Of a stretch of 64,000 bases of DNA, positions 36,569 to 49,045 are shown piece after piece. This DNA is from Cognatishimia sp. MH4019 (GTDB lineage: Bacteria > Pseudomonadota > Alphaproteobacteria > Rhodobacterales > Rhodobacteraceae). The notes below the pieces were generated by a model that saw nothing but the letters and a program-made list of their open reading frames with translations, was not told the origin of the DNA and made no database searches. Location: assembly GCF_020177595.1 (NCBI RefSeq), contig NZ_JAHTBL010000001.1:558001-622000 (forward strand). Direction: 5' to 3'. The first letter of the stretch is position 1; each line of letters opens with the position of its first letter. Both the position numbers and the translations under genes were made by a program.

Positions 36569-37189
36569 ATGAGCAGTGAAGACATCCCCCAGATTTACCT
36601 CATCACGCCACCAGAGTTCGAGCTGTCGGATTTCCCCAACCAGCTGGCGCGCTGTCTGGATACGGTGCCCGTCGCCTGCTTGCGCCTTGCCATGGCCAGC
36701 CGGGACGAGGACCGGATCGCGCGTGCCGCTGATGCGCTGCGTGAGGTGGCCCATGCCCGCGACGTCGCATTGGTGATCGACAGTCATGTGCTGCTGGTGG
36801 AGCGGTTGGGGCTGGACGGTGTGCATCTGACCGATGGGGCGCGCTCAGTTCGCAAGACGCGCAAGGATCTGGGTGCGGATGCGATCATTGGTAGTTTCTG
36901 TGGCGCGTCGCGTCATGACGGGATGAGCGCAGGCGAAGCCGGGGCCGATTATGTTGCGTTTGGCCCGGTTGGCACAACGCCTTTGGGGGACGGCACCGTA
37001 GCAGAGCCTGATCTCTTCCAGTGGTGGTCCGAGATGATTGAAGTGCCGGTGGTGGCCGAAGGCGCATTGACCGACGGGTTGATCCGCACCGTGGCACCTT
37101 TCACGGATTTCTTCGGGATCGGGGAAGAGATCTGGCGCCACGACGATCCAGCCGCCGCCCTCAAAGCCTTTGCGACCGAGATGGGTTAA
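36569..37189 (+). CDS. ThiE/TenI-like protein
   Basis: 206-residue TIM-barrel protein of the thiamine phosphate synthase family (IYLITPPEFELS, LDGVHLTDGARSVRKTRKDL, ADYVAFGPVGTTPLGDG). Diagnostic ThiE residues look altered: the N-terminal QLR-K strand reads CLRLAM, and GPVFPTKTK reads FGPVGTTPLG. It may be a TenI-type or divergent enzyme rather than true ThiE. No thiamine genes are adjacent. Confidence 0.75.
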   Translation: MSSEDIPQIYLITPPEFELSDFPNQLARCLDTVPVACLRLAMASRDEDRIARAADALREVAHARDVALVIDSHVLLVERLGLDGVHLTDGARSVRKTRKDLGADAIIGSFCGASRHDGMSAGEAGADYVAFGPVGTTPLGDGTVAEPDLFQWWSEMIEVPVVAEGALTDGLIRTVAPFTDFFGIGEEIWRHDDPAAALKAFATEMG

Positions 37190-37195
37190 GCAGGA

Positions 37196-37228
37196 AAGAG
37201 GTTTCAGAAAACTCTTTTCAAACCTCTT
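37196..37228. terminator. Putative bidirectional terminator between ThiE-like gene and olsA
   Basis: AAGAGGTTT (37196-37204) and AAACCTCTT (37220-37228) with a 15-nt loop, between convergent genes and overlapping the olsA 3' end. AT-rich with weak U-runs, so termination is a guess. Confidence 0.4.
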
Positions 37229-38054
37229 GAGAAGAGATTTGCGCCAAGCCACCCCGCACGGCGTCCTCCATTGCGCGGGCCAAGGCCTTTCGGTCGTCAA
37301 ATGCCGCGACGGCCACAGGTGCGTGATAGATAATCTCCACCGCGCCGGGCCGTTTTGCGGCGAGCGTTTTCAGCAAATGCGGCGCGAACCCCATATCGCC
37401 CCACCAGCCGTAGAAATCCGCACGCGCGCCATCGGGGGCCGTGTAATTCACCGTTACCGGCTGGATATGCATAGCCTCGCGCAAGCCATCATCAAAGAAT
37501 GCAGCAAAGAGCGTGGGCTTGAACTGCAGCACGCGCTGCCCGTCGCTGGAGGTGCCCTCGGGGAAGAACAGCAGTTTGTGCCCGGCGCGGAGCCGTGCGG
37601 CAAAGATCAGCTTTTGGCGCGCTGCATCCTGTCTTTCGCGGCGAATAAAGACAGTGCCGGTCGCGCGGGCCAGCCAACCGATGCCGATCCATCCCGCCAC
37701 TTCGGCCTTGGCGACAAAGTAAATTCTTTTGGGCGCGTTCAGCGCAAAGATGTCCAGCCACGAGCCATGGTTGGCCACAATCGCCCCGCGCTGCTGCATG
37801 ATCTCGCCCTGCACGCGGTGCTGCATCCCCATGATGATAAAGGCACTGCGGCAGACAAACTGGGTGATATAGGGCGTCACCGGGCGCTTTAGGCCAAAGA
37901 TAGGACGCTCTATCAGGCGGATCAGCAGCAGCAGCGCCAGACAGCCGAATGTCACAATGGCCAAAGGTAAACCGCGTGCGATGATGCGCAGCCAATCCCC
38001 TATCGTTGGCTCAAACGGAGGGGGCTCCGTCTCACCTTGCCAAGTGGGTGTCAT
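37218..38054 (-). CDS. olsA: 1-acyl-glycerol-phosphate-type acyltransferase, likely OlsA
   Basis: 278-residue PlsC-like acyltransferase with the NHGSWLDIFAL catalytic motif (HX4D), a membrane segment near residue 30-55, FIRRER, and FFPEGTSS. It overlaps the start of the preceding GNAT-type gene by 4 bp. That gene resembles OlsB, so the pair is predicted to make ornithine lipids: OlsB N-acylates ornithine, OlsA adds the second acyl group. Confidence 0.85.
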   Translation of the reverse strand: MTPTWQGETEPPPFEPTIGDWLRIIARGLPLAIVTFGCLALLLLIRLIERPIFGLKRPVTPYITQFVCRSAFIIMGMQHRVQGEIMQQRGAIVANHGSWLDIFALNAPKRIYFVAKAEVAGWIGIGWLARATGTVFIRRERQDAARQKLIFAARLRAGHKLLFFPEGTSSDGQRVLQFKPTLFAAFFDDGLREAMHIQPVTVNYTAPDGARADFYGWWGDMGFAPHLLKTLAAKRPGAVEIIYHAPVAVAAFDDRKALARAMEDAVRGGLAQISSQEV

Positions 38055-38830
38055 GCGCGCCGCCCGGTCGAGATGCGCGCTTGTTTGGCATTCATGCGCG
38101 CCGTGTCCATCACAAGGCACACATCGGTCGTATTGAACGCATGGTCCACAAACGCCCCCTCGCCCACAAAGCCCCCCAGCCGCAGATAGGCTTTGATCAG
38201 CGCAGGCGTCTGCACCATGGCCGCGCGCCGGTCGATATCGCTTTCCGGGATCAGGTCCATGTTTTGGAAATGCGCAGGCTGGGCGCGCACGCGCAGCTCG
38301 GGTGGTGCCAGATGACGGTGATGCAGGAAGGCCAGCGCTTGCTTGAGAGGTGCGATATCCGTGCCATGAAACGACGCCACTCCGAAAAGAACGTCGATCC
38401 GGTGGCGGTCCACATAATCGGCCAAACCGCCCCAAAGATGCATCATCGCCATACTGCCACGATAGGGTTCCGCAAGGCAGGATCGGCCCAGTTCCAACAG
38501 ATTGCGACCAGAGGCTTTGAGCACCGACAAATCATACTCATCCTCGGAGTAGAATTGCCCTGCCGCCGTGGCCTGATCGGCCCTCAAAAGCCGGTAGACG
38601 CCCACCACACCGCCTTCATCCGGTGCGGCGCGATCAATCAGCAAAAGATGGTCGTAGAACGGATCGAAGCGATCTCTCTCAAGACCCGCGTCGTGATCAA
38701 CCAGCGCCCCGTCGCCGCCCAGTTCTTCCACGAAAACCCGATAGCGTAAGCGTTGGGCATGGCGCAGATCGGCCTCACTGGCCGCCAGACGCACCTGAAA
38801 TTCCGGGGTATGAGCACGCATCCAGACCAT
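38051..38830 (-). CDS. olsB: Ornithine-acyl-ACP N-acyltransferase-like, OlsB
   Basis: About 259-residue GNAT-fold protein of the OlsB/hemolysin-like family: RLAASEADLRHAQRLRYRVF, EYDLSVLKASGRNLLELGRS, GLADYVDRHRIDVLFGVASF. It makes lyso-ornithine lipid in bacteria that produce it under phosphate limitation. The start is uncertain: ATG at 38830 or 38821. Operon with olsA. Confidence 0.85.
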   Translation of the reverse strand: MVWMRAHTPEFQVRLAASEADLRHAQRLRYRVFVEELGGDGALVDHDAGLERDRFDPFYDHLLLIDRAAPDEGGVVGVYRLLRADQATAAGQFYSEDEYDLSVLKASGRNLLELGRSCLAEPYRGSMAMMHLWGGLADYVDRHRIDVLFGVASFHGTDIAPLKQALAFLHHRHLAPPELRVRAQPAHFQNMDLIPESDIDRRAAMVQTPALIKAYLRLGGFVGEGAFVDHAFNTTDVCLVMDTARMNAKQARISTGRRA

Positions 38831-38941
38831 TCCGACAAACCGTGACCGGGTTCTATGGTGCGGGTGGAGGCTTGGCAATCCCGAGACCCCACCGCCATGT
38901 TAACGAAAAGAAAACACACGTTTAGGTTGAATTTTGGCGGT

Positions 38942-39124
38942 CTATCCGGTAAACACCATCTCAAGGTCGACAACCGTGGCGTCAATCACGACCTTCCCTT
39001 CCTCGCGGAAGTTAACCGTAACTTTACCATCTATGTTGGACTGTACCTGACCAAGACCCCATTCAGGCTTTTCAGGATGCTTCACCAACATGCCCGGTTC
39101 CAATAGGCTGCTCATGTCCGACAT
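38942..39124 (-). CDS. DUF3553 small protein
   Basis: 60-residue protein with a conserved core (EPGMLVKHPEKPEWGLGQVQ and EEGKVVIDATVVDL). A compact beta-rich domain related to those in some helicase tails. Its ATG at 39124 follows AGGAGAAG, which lies inside the chpT coding sequence; the two genes are divergent and share the CATG at 39122-39125. Function unknown. Confidence 0.8.
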   Translation of the reverse strand: MSDMSSLLEPGMLVKHPEKPEWGLGQVQSNIDGKVTVNFREEGKVVIDATVVDLEMVFTG

Positions 39125-39746
39125 GACGACTTCTCCTGTTTCGCAGACCACTGACACTCTGGCTTTGCTGGGATTGCTTGGCTCTCGTATCTGTCATGAC
39201 CTTATCAGCCCTTTGGGCGCAATCGGAAACGGAATCGAGCTTTTGGCAATGTCGGGGGCCAGTACGGGTCCTGAAACAGCGCTGATCGAAGACAGTGTGC
39301 GCAATGCAAATGCCCGCATCCGCTTTTTTCGGATCGCTTTTGGGGCAGCCCAGCCCGGCCAGTTTCTGTCGCGGCGCGATGTTCTTTCGGTGATCGACGA
39401 TATTTCGAAGGGCGCGCGGGTCACATTCGACTGGACGGTCGAGGGGGATGTCCCGCGCTGCGAGGCGCGTTTGGCGTTTCTGATTATGCAATGTTTCGAG
39501 ACGGTAATGCCGTTTGGCGGCACCGTCCGCATCATCAACCATCCCGGTGGATGGAGCGTGATCGGTGCGTCTGACCGGTTCCGCGAAGAACCCCATCTCT
39601 GGGCGCTGGCCGAGCACAAGAGCGAAGATCTAAGCGACCTGAAAGCCGCTGATCTGCATTTCGCGCTTGCGCCACTTGTGGCGCAGGAGCTGGAGCGCAG
39701 GCTTGAGGTGACCCGCAAGCCCGACGAGATCAGCGTGCGCTTTTAA
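39114..39746 (+). CDS. chpT: Histidine phosphotransferase ChpT
   Basis: 210-residue dimeric phosphotransferase passing phosphate from CckA to CtrA and CpdR in alphaproteobacteria. The phosphorylated His is H28 in [17 protein letters not shown], followed by a degenerate histidine-kinase-like ATP domain. The start (ATG 39114, or 39123) overlaps the divergent DUF3553 gene. The stop overlaps proA by 4 bp. Confidence 0.9.
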   Translation: MSDMTTSPVSQTTDTLALLGLLGSRICHDLISPLGAIGNGIELLAMSGASTGPETALIEDSVRNANARIRFFRIAFGAAQPGQFLSRRDVLSVIDDISKGARVTFDWTVEGDVPRCEARLAFLIMQCFETVMPFGGTVRIINHPGGWSVIGASDRFREEPHLWALAEHKSEDLSDLKAADLHFALAPLVAQELERRLEVTRKPDEISVRF

Positions 39747-40996
39747 GCGCGCACCGTTCCGTCACCGACAACGATATATTTGAAGCTTGTCAGTTGCTCG
39801 GCCCCGACGGGTCCGCGCGCATGCATCTTGCCGGTGGCGATCCCGATCTCTGCGCCCATGCCGAACTCACCCCCATCGGCGAACTGTGTGGACGCGTTGC
39901 GCATCAGGATCGCGCTGTCGAGGCGGGTAAAGAACCGCTCTGCCACCGCGTCATCCTCGGTCAGCACACAATCGGTGTGGCTCGAGCCATAATTGCGGAT
40001 ATGCGCAATCGCTTCGTCAACATTATCAACGACTTTTGCGGCGATCTTCATATCGAGATATTCCGTCCCCCAATCGTCTTCGGTCGCGGGGATCGAGCCG
40101 TTCAGCCCTTCCGCGCGCACTTCAACGCCCGCCTCTTTCAGGTCCTCGACAATCTGTTGACCAAGCGTGTCCGCAACATCGCGATGGATCAGCAGACACT
40201 CGGCAGAGCCACAAATCCCGGTGCGCCGGGTTTTGGCGTTCAGCACAACCTTGCGCGCCTTTTCAGGGTCAGCCTTCGCATCCACGAAGATATGGCAAAT
40301 GCCTTCGAGATGCGCAAAAACCGGCACCCGCGCTTCGCGCTGCACGAGGCCCACAAGCCCCTTGCCGCCCCGCGGGACAATCACGTCGATATAGTCCGTC
40401 ATCCGCAGCATCTCGGCCACGGCCTCCCGGTCGCGTGTCGGCACACGCAGCACCGCATCTTCGGGAAGACCCGCATCGCGCAAACCTTCAACAAGGCAAG
40501 CATGGATCGCGCCAGAGCTGTGAAAGCTCTCCGATCCGCCGCGCAGAATGACGGCGTTCCCCGCTTTCAGACAAAGCGCACCTGCATCAGCGGTGACATT
40601 CGGACGGCTCTCATAAATCACGCCGATCACGCCAAGGGGGGTGCGGACGCGTTTGATGTGCAGCCCCGTGGGTCGGTCCCATTCGGTCATGGTTTCGCCC
40701 ACAGGATCGTCTTGCGCAGCCACAGCGCGCAAACTGTCGACGATGCCCTGAATGCGCGCCTCGTCCAGCAGAAGCCGATCAAGCATGGCCGCTGTCAGCC
40801 CTTTTTCGCGCCCGTAATCCATGTCCTTGGCATTGGCTTCGATGATCGCATCCCGCTGCGCCCAGACCGCATCGGCGGCGGCAGTCAAAGCGGCCGCTTT
40901 CTGCGCGGCTGGGGCAAAGGCCAGCTCTGCGGAGGCCGCTTTCGCGCGCGCGCCCAGATCAGCCATCATGTTGGCGACATTATCCATATCTTTCAT
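39743..40996 (-). CDS. proA: Gamma-glutamyl phosphate reductase
   Basis: 417-residue second enzyme of proline synthesis. Catalytic Cys is C262 in [19 protein letters not shown]-binding region around [13 protein letters not shown]. Follows proB by 16 bp. Stop overlaps chpT on the other strand. Confidence 0.96.
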   Translation of the reverse strand: MKDMDNVANMMADLGARAKAASAELAFAPAAQKAAALTAAADAVWAQRDAIIEANAKDMDYGREKGLTAAMLDRLLLDEARIQGIVDSLRAVAAQDDPVGETMTEWDRPTGLHIKRVRTPLGVIGVIYESRPNVTADAGALCLKAGNAVILRGGSESFHSSGAIHACLVEGLRDAGLPEDAVLRVPTRDREAVAEMLRMTDYIDVIVPRGGKGLVGLVQREARVPVFAHLEGICHIFVDAKADPEKARKVVLNAKTRRTGICGSAECLLIHRDVADTLGQQIVEDLKEAGVEVRAEGLNGSIPATEDDWGTEYLDMKIAAKVVDNVDEAIAHIRNYGSSHTDCVLTEDDAVAERFFTRLDSAILMRNASTQFADGGEFGMGAEIGIATGKMHARGPVGAEQLTSFKYIVVGDGTVRA

Positions 40997-41012
40997 CGCT
41001 CAGCCTTTCGCT

Positions 41013-44211
<3,199 letters not shown>

Positions 44212-44223
44212 CTTTCCAGATCC

Positions 44224-44763
44224 TTATTTCATCTTCTTCAAGTAAGTCCAGGTATCGACCTTGGCCTGTCGGGCCACACTAAACGCTTCCGCATCGCCCA
44301 GATATTCGAACCCGCAATTGGTCAGCACACGGGCAGAACCGGGGTTGTCCTGAAAGACCGACCCGAACATGGTGTCGACGCCCTGCGGGTTCGCCTCCAC
44401 CATCGCGCGGACAGCGTCCGAGGCCAGCCCCGTGTTCCAGAACGCAGGCGCCACCCAATAGCCAATCTCCGACTGGTTGCGGTCCATCGGCTTCAGACCG
44501 ATCAGTCCCAGCACCTCGGCAGAGCCTTGCGCCGCACCATCCATGACCCAGACGTCCTCGTCGCGCTCGTCCGTCAACGATGCTGCGATAAACTGTTCCG
44601 TCGCACCGGGGGGAAGCGGGTGCGGGATCGTCGTGGTCATCCGCGCAACGCGTTCGTCGCTTGCATACATCTCGATCAGACCTTGATCGCTGCGCCGCAA
44701 CGGGCGCAGCACAAACCGATCGGATGCGATGATCCCCGTTGTGTCGATCTTTTCCATGTTCAT
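44224..44763 (-). CDS. GNAT family acetyltransferase
   Basis: 179-residue single RimJ-type GNAT domain (SDRFVLRPLRRSDQGLIEMY; APAFWNTGLASDAVRAMV). It resembles both halves of the tandem GNAT downstream, suggesting local duplication. Start overlaps the LysE-type gene by 4 bp. Confidence 0.85.
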   Translation of the reverse strand: MNMEKIDTTGIIASDRFVLRPLRRSDQGLIEMYASDERVARMTTTIPHPLPPGATEQFIAASLTDERDEDVWVMDGAAQGSAEVLGLIGLKPMDRNQSEIGYWVAPAFWNTGLASDAVRAMVEANPQGVDTMFGSVFQDNPGSARVLTNCGFEYLGDAEAFSVARQAKVDTWTYLKKMK

Positions 44764-45365
44764 GGTGTCCCTCCTCCGAACAGCACGAATAAAACGCTTG
44801 CGACGGTCAGAACCGCCAGTGAAATCATCAAGCCCCGCTCGGCCGACGTGCCGGCGACGGTGCGCGCGATCCGGTCGCCTGCAAAGCTCCAGATCGGGTG
44901 CAGCACGACCTGACAGGCCAGAAGACAGATGGCGATGATCGCCGTGGCTTCCAAGGGCGGCGTGCTAGGGGCCGTGAAGCTGGTAAAGCCCGCCGTGATC
45001 ATCGCCCAAGCCTTGGGGTTGAGCGGATGCACGATCAGCCCTGCGGCAAAGCCCGGCGCATTGTCTGGTCCCGCCCCGGTTTCAAGCCGCATGTTGGCAA
45101 CGCGCCACGCGAGCCAGATGATGTAAGCGGCAGAAGCCCATTTGAGCGCCTCAAACAGCCAAGGCACCGCCTCGGCCAGTTCCATCAGGCCAAAGCCGAT
45201 GGGCCAAATAATCAATTGCTTGCCCAACGCCACCCCTGCCACGAAGGGCAAAGCGGCCCGAAAGCCAAACCGCGCGCCTGTGGCCAGCAAGGCCATGTTG
45301 GCCGGACCGGGCGTGCCCACCTGAGAGGCGGCAAAGGTCAAAAAGCTGGCGACGGCGACGCTCAT
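44760..45365 (-). CDS. LysE-family translocator
   Basis: 201-residue inner-membrane exporter with about six membrane segments and the family motif TPGPANMALLATGARFG near the N-terminus. Exports amino acids or related metabolites. First gene of the lysE-GNAT-GNAT-obgE-proB-proA run, which the upstream terminator separates from rpmA. Confidence 0.88.
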   Translation of the reverse strand: MSVAVASFLTFAASQVGTPGPANMALLATGARFGFRAALPFVAGVALGKQLIIWPIGFGLMELAEAVPWLFEALKWASAAYIIWLAWRVANMRLETGAGPDNAPGFAAGLIVHPLNPKAWAMITAGFTSFTAPSTPPLEATAIIAICLLACQVVLHPIWSFAGDRIARTVAGTSAERGLMISLAVLTVASVLFVLFGGGTP

Positions 45366-45382
45366 GATCGCTCCTGAAAACG

Positions 45383-45411
45383 AAAAAGGGGACCGGTTTG
45401 CACCGATCCCC
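45383..45411 (-). terminator. Rho-independent terminator of rplU-rpmA
   Basis: On the minus strand GGGGATCGGT-gcaa-ACCGGTCCCC (one wobble pair) followed by TTTTT. Sits between rpmA and lysE. Confidence 0.88.
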
Positions 45412-45439
45412 CAGAATTTTTAGCTCTATACGGTTCGGC

Positions 45440-45709
45440 TTATTCAGCGGCCTCCGCCACTGGGAGAACCGAAATAAAGGTGCGGCCCTTGAGGCCTTTG
45501 TGGAACTTCACAGCGCCATCGACAGTCGCGAAGATCGTGTGATCCTTGCCCATGCCAACGCCTTCGCCCGGCCACATTTTCGTGCCACGCTGACGCATGA
45601 TGATGTTGCCGGGAACGACAGATTCGCCACCGAATTTCTTCACACCAAGGCGACGACCGGCAGAGTCGCGGCCGTTGCGGGATGAACCACCTGCTTTTTT
45701 ATGTGCCAT
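45440..45709 (-). CDS. rpmA: 50S ribosomal protein L27
   Basis: 89 residues. Starts [20 protein letters not shown], the functional N-terminus close to the peptidyl-transferase centre, with the core [20 protein letters not shown]. Twelve bases after rplU. Confidence 0.97.
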   Translation of the reverse strand: MAHKKAGGSSRNGRDSAGRRLGVKKFGGESVVPGNIIMRQRGTKMWPGEGVGMGKDHTIFATVDGAVKFHKGLKGRTFISVLPVAEAAE

Positions 45710-45721
45710 TCGTCTCTCTCC

Positions 45722-46390
45722 TTAGCCTTTTGCCAGCTCTTTGGCCTGTTCGATCCAGCCTTCACGCTCGATCCGGCCCTTGAACGACAGTTTCTCGTCC
45801 ATGGCTGCGACGTCTTCGTCATTCCACGCAGCGATCTGCGCAAATGTCGTCACACCCGCTGCGTGCAGCTTCTTCTCAAGCGCGGGCCCGACACCGGACA
45901 ATTGCTTGAGATCGTCGCCACCTTCAGCCTTTGCAGCCGCTTTCTTGGGCGCGGCCTTCTTGGCTTCAGCCTTCGGCGCGGCCTCTTTCTTCGGAGCCGC
46001 CTTCTTGGCAGGCTTTTCCGCAACCGCAGCGGCGGCCACAAAACCAGCCCCACCCACAGCCGCTTTCACGCCCGACTTGCCCGCACCCTTTTCAAGGATG
46101 TCCGTCACGCGGATCAGCGTCAGCTTCTGACGGTGACCTTTGGTGCGCTTGGAGCTGTGCTTCCGGCGGCGTTTGACGAAGTTGATGACCTTGTCGCCTT
46201 TGATCTGGTCGATCACTTCGGCCTGCACGCCTGCATCGTCGACCATCGGCGTGCCGATCGTGCCACCAACCATCAGAATTTCGTTGAACTGGACTTTTTC
46301 ACCAGCATCGGCTGCAAGTTTCTCAACACGCAGAACGTCACCCGCCTGCACCTTGTATTGCTTGCCACCGGTCTTGAGGACCGCAAACAT
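45722..46390 (-). CDS. rplU: 50S ribosomal protein L21 with C-terminal HhH extension
   Basis: 222 residues, about twice the usual L21. The L21 domain (~1-103: [36 protein letters not shown]) is intact. An Ala/Lys-rich linker (~104-157, repeats of [17 protein letters not shown]) leads to a C-terminal domain (~158-222) with the helix-hairpin-helix motif [15 protein letters not shown]. Such extensions are common in Rhodobacterales; their role is unknown to me. First gene of rplU-rpmA. Confidence 0.95.
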   Translation of the reverse strand: MFAVLKTGGKQYKVQAGDVLRVEKLAADAGEKVQFNEILMVGGTIGTPMVDDAGVQAEVIDQIKGDKVINFVKRRRKHSSKRTKGHRQKLTLIRVTDILEKGAGKSGVKAAVGGAGFVAAAAVAEKPAKKAAPKKEAAPKAEAKKAAPKKAAAKAEGGDDLKQLSGVGPALEKKLHAAGVTTFAQIAAWNDEDVAAMDEKLSFKGRIEREGWIEQAKELAKG

Positions 46391-46527
46391 CGCGTCTTTC
46401 CTTCGTCTCTCGCGTCCTGTGGCCCCTTGCGGCGTTCTCGGGGCTTAAGGCCCCACCTCGGACAGCGCGCCCGTGAGGGCGTCATTAAAATAGGTTCCGA
46501 ACAGGCGGAGGCCTGCCGGAATGCGCG

Positions 46528-46556
46528 CTTATCGTCACGTCGCGGTTGTAAGTCAA
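46528..46556 (-). promoter_or_regulatory. Probable promoter of rplU-rpmA
   Basis: On the minus strand CTTGACT (-35, 46556-46551) with a 17-base spacer and GATAAG (-10, 46533-46528), about 135 bp upstream of the rplU ATG. Confidence 0.6.
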
Positions 46557-46580
46557 GCCCAAAGAAGGCCTCTTTCGCCC

Positions 46581-46937
46581 ATGAAATGGCCCCTTCTTTC
46601 TTTGATAGGCATCTGCGCGCTGACCGCCTGCTCTCTTGAGCCGCGCCACGTCCCAAATCCGCGGCTTTTGCCGGGGCAAGCGCTGCAAACCTCAGCGCAG
46701 AATGCCGTCTATAATCGGCGGCGCGGCGCGGTGGAGTTCTTTGTCAAAGACAACCATCCGCGCCTCATGGCCGAGATTGAGCGTGGCGGCGGTCCCTATC
46801 TGGACGAAGCGATGGCGATGGCGAAAGTGCCGCCCGCGTCTCGCGAAGCGCTGAAACTCGATCTCCGCGGGGATCGCAGGCTTTACGCCACCAGCCCGGA
46901 TGCGCTTGTGGTCACGCTGATGGTCTACGGCTCTTAA
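46581..46937 (+). CDS. Small lipoprotein
   Basis: 118 residues with a lipoprotein signal (WPLLSLIGICALTACS, lipid Cys at ~17). The mature part is soluble with no recognised domain (RRRGAVEFFVKDNHPRLMAE). Possible envelope protein. Its stop overlaps the convergent DUF2059 gene by 4 bp. Confidence 0.78.
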   Translation: MKWPLLSLIGICALTACSLEPRHVPNPRLLPGQALQTSAQNAVYNRRRGAVEFFVKDNHPRLMAEIERGGGPYLDEAMAMAKVPPASREALKLDLRGDRRLYATSPDALVVTLMVYGS

Positions 46938-47749
46938 AGCTCCTGCCCACCCATATAGATTGACGCCGCCAAACCCAGCGCGCGGCTGATTTCGGTGAAC
47001 ATTTCGTTGAACCCCTCGAACAAGGCGCGGTTCAACGCGCTGCCCTCGTCGGTTTCCGACAAGGCGATGTAGGCTTCGATCTGGTCATCGCTCAGCGGCT
47101 GATAGGCCATCAGCAGATAGGATTGGATCCATTCCTCCGTCTCGTCGCGAATCTCGGGCTCTTGGTTCCAGACATCCCGGATGATCTGGTCTTGCGTCAT
47201 CTCGAAGGGAAACGCGCCGCCATCAGCCAACCCGGTATAGAACGCATAGTTCGAGTTGAGCGCGCCCACGACATTTGATTCCACAAGATCATTCGTGTCG
47301 ATATAGCTGCGGATCAGATCAAGCCGTGGATCACCGGCCTCTTGGGCGGCCTCAAGCTGGGTGATGCTGGCCTCCTCGACGCTCTCATCCAAAAGCGCTT
47401 CCCGCGCGCTGATTTCCAGCGCGATGATTTCGGCCCCGGTCTCGGATTCAAAGAACGCGATCAGGGGGGCCGTATCCGTGCCCTCCATCGCCGCATTGAA
47501 ACCGCGTTTGAGCGTTTCGCTCATCTTGTCGGTGTCATAAATGTCGTTGATGGTCCGTTCCCAATCCGGCCCCCCGGCCCCGTTCAGGAAATCAGTCGAC
47601 ATCTCGGCCCCATAGGACAGCCCCTCTTCGCGCATGATCTCGATGATGCGCTCCATACCCATCGCGTCATAAAGCGCCTCCATATCGGCGCGTGCCGCTC
47701 CGGGCAGCAACAGCACCATGGCAAGGCATATCTGGATCAGGCGGGTCAT
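46934..47749 (-). CDS. DUF2059 exported protein
   Basis: 271 residues with a Sec signal peptide (MTRLIQICLAMVLLLPGAARA). The mature protein is acidic and helical, and the C-terminal half (~YQPLSDDQIEAYIALSETDE) matches DUF2059. Periplasmic; no known function. Confidence 0.82.
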   Translation of the reverse strand: MTRLIQICLAMVLLLPGAARADMEALYDAMGMERIIEIMREEGLSYGAEMSTDFLNGAGGPDWERTINDIYDTDKMSETLKRGFNAAMEGTDTAPLIAFFESETGAEIIALEISAREALLDESVEEASITQLEAAQEAGDPRLDLIRSYIDTNDLVESNVVGALNSNYAFYTGLADGGAFPFEMTQDQIIRDVWNQEPEIRDETEEWIQSYLLMAYQPLSDDQIEAYIALSETDEGSALNRALFEGFNEMFTEISRALGLAASIYMGGQEL

Positions 47750-47912
47750 CGGGCTCTCCTTCGTGTCTTTGCAAAGCTAGCGCCGATTGCGCGCCGGGCC
47801 AATGCGCAAACAGCGCGGTCGCCAATCTGTGACAGCGTCGCGAGGACGGCGCGCAAAAACCAGTTGCGCCGCGCGGCCATGGGCAGTAAACGGCGCGCCA
47901 CAGACCCTTCGC

Positions 47913-48002
47913 GGAGAGGTGCCGGAGTGGTCGAACGGGGCGGTCTCGAAAACCGTTGTGGGTGCAAGCCCACCCAGGGTTCGAATCCCTGTCTCTCCGC
48001 CA
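47913..48002 (+). tRNA. tRNA-Ser (CGA)
   Basis: 90 bases. The seven-base acceptor stem GGAGAGG pairs with TCTCTCC (last pair G-T); a long variable arm (GTGGGTGCAAGCCCAC) is typical for serine; T arm GGGTTCGAATCCC; encoded CCA. Anticodon loop CTCGAAA gives CGA. Confidence 0.97.
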
Positions 48003-48402
48003 CGGGCCTTTGTGGGCGTCCGGCCCGGCAAAGCGCAGTCATTTCTACATCTTATCATACGCATAACCGCAAGACAGCGCGGGCTCTAAGCCGTTGATAC
48101 ATCAACGCTTTTGACGTGATCTTTTCGGGATCAGCATTTTCTTGCCGCATATAGCGGCACCCTATCGCGCCACCAGCAGTTGTGGTAACGGTTGGCCACG
48201 TGGCTTAACCTCGCTTTAAGACAGGTAAGCCAAACTGAACGCATCTAGCAGAGAGGCATGGCGCGCAATCGCCCTGACAGGCGTCCCGGATATCCTCGGC
48301 TCTTTAGAGCGCACCCTGGCATGTAAAAGCCATGGGTTCGCCTTCATGATGCCACAGACCTTCAGGACGCTCTCTGCACGACATTGGCTATCGGGAGCTG
48401 TC
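48003..48402. other. 400-bp gap with no gene seen
   Basis: Between tRNA-Ser and the cysteine protease gene. Near its start CGGGCC and GGCCCG (about 48004-48027) form a short inverted repeat that may end tRNA transcription. A 22-codon frame begins at the ATG in gaggcATGgcg near 48258, but its ribosome-binding site is too close, so I do not call it. Otherwise I see nothing recognisable. Confidence 0.6.
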
Positions 48403-48984
48403 ATGCCCACGTTCTTTCGCGCGTTTTGTGTCGCCCTTGTTGCGATGATCTGGAGCGTTCCGCAGATCGCCTCTGCGGAGACATTCCTGACCCCGCGTAT
48501 GATGACAGCATCCCCGGAAGGATCGGCGGGGCTTTGCACCCGCTATGGCTGGGCCTGCGCAATCGGACAGGTGCAAGGTCAGATCGGCGCGGACGGGCTG
48601 CGCATCGCGACGCAAATCAACGCTCAGGTCAATGCAGAGGTGCGCGAAATCTCTGATCAATCGCAATACCGGCAGGCGGAGGTCTGGACGCTGCCCACCG
48701 CACGCGGCGGCGATTGCGAAGACTTCGCCCTTCTGAAGAAAAAGCGCCTGATCGAGCGCGGCTTTCCCGCCAATCAGCTTCTGATCGCCACGGTGCTGGA
48801 TCGCACGCATGCGCCTCACGCGGTGCTTGTGGTGCGCACAACCGGGGGCGACTATGTGCTTGATAACCTGACAGACCGCGTCAAACCGTGGCGCGAGACG
48901 GGATATACGTTTTTGAAAATGCAAAGCCCCGATGCCCCCCATCTGTGGCAAGCTGTTCTGGCCGGCGGCATCGCGCAAAGCTAA
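48403..48984 (+). CDS. LapG-like transglutaminase-type cysteine protease (BTLCP)
   Basis: 193-residue exported protease with a Sec signal peptide (MPTFFRAFCVALVAMIWSVP QIASA across 1-25). The catalytic triad is complete: C105 in GGDCEDFALLK, H139 in HAPHAVLVV and D154 in VLDNLTD. This is the bacterial transglutaminase-like cysteine proteinase family that includes LapG, the periplasmic protease that cuts LapA adhesins at TAAG. No LapD-type regulator or large adhesin is in the window. Convergent with the Gly-rich acidic protein gene. ATG at 48403 follows GGGAG. Confidence 0.88.
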   Translation: MPTFFRAFCVALVAMIWSVPQIASAETFLTPRMMTASPEGSAGLCTRYGWACAIGQVQGQIGADGLRIATQINAQVNAEVREISDQSQYRQAEVWTLPTARGGDCEDFALLKKKRLIERGFPANQLLIATVLDRTHAPHAVLVVRTTGGDYVLDNLTDRVKPWRETGYTFLKMQSPDAPHLWQAVLAGGIAQS

Positions 48985-49045
48985 CGCCGCCTGCTCTGTC
49001 AGACTTGGTTACCCACTCTTGTCTTGGGTCTGCCTTTTAAGGCGC

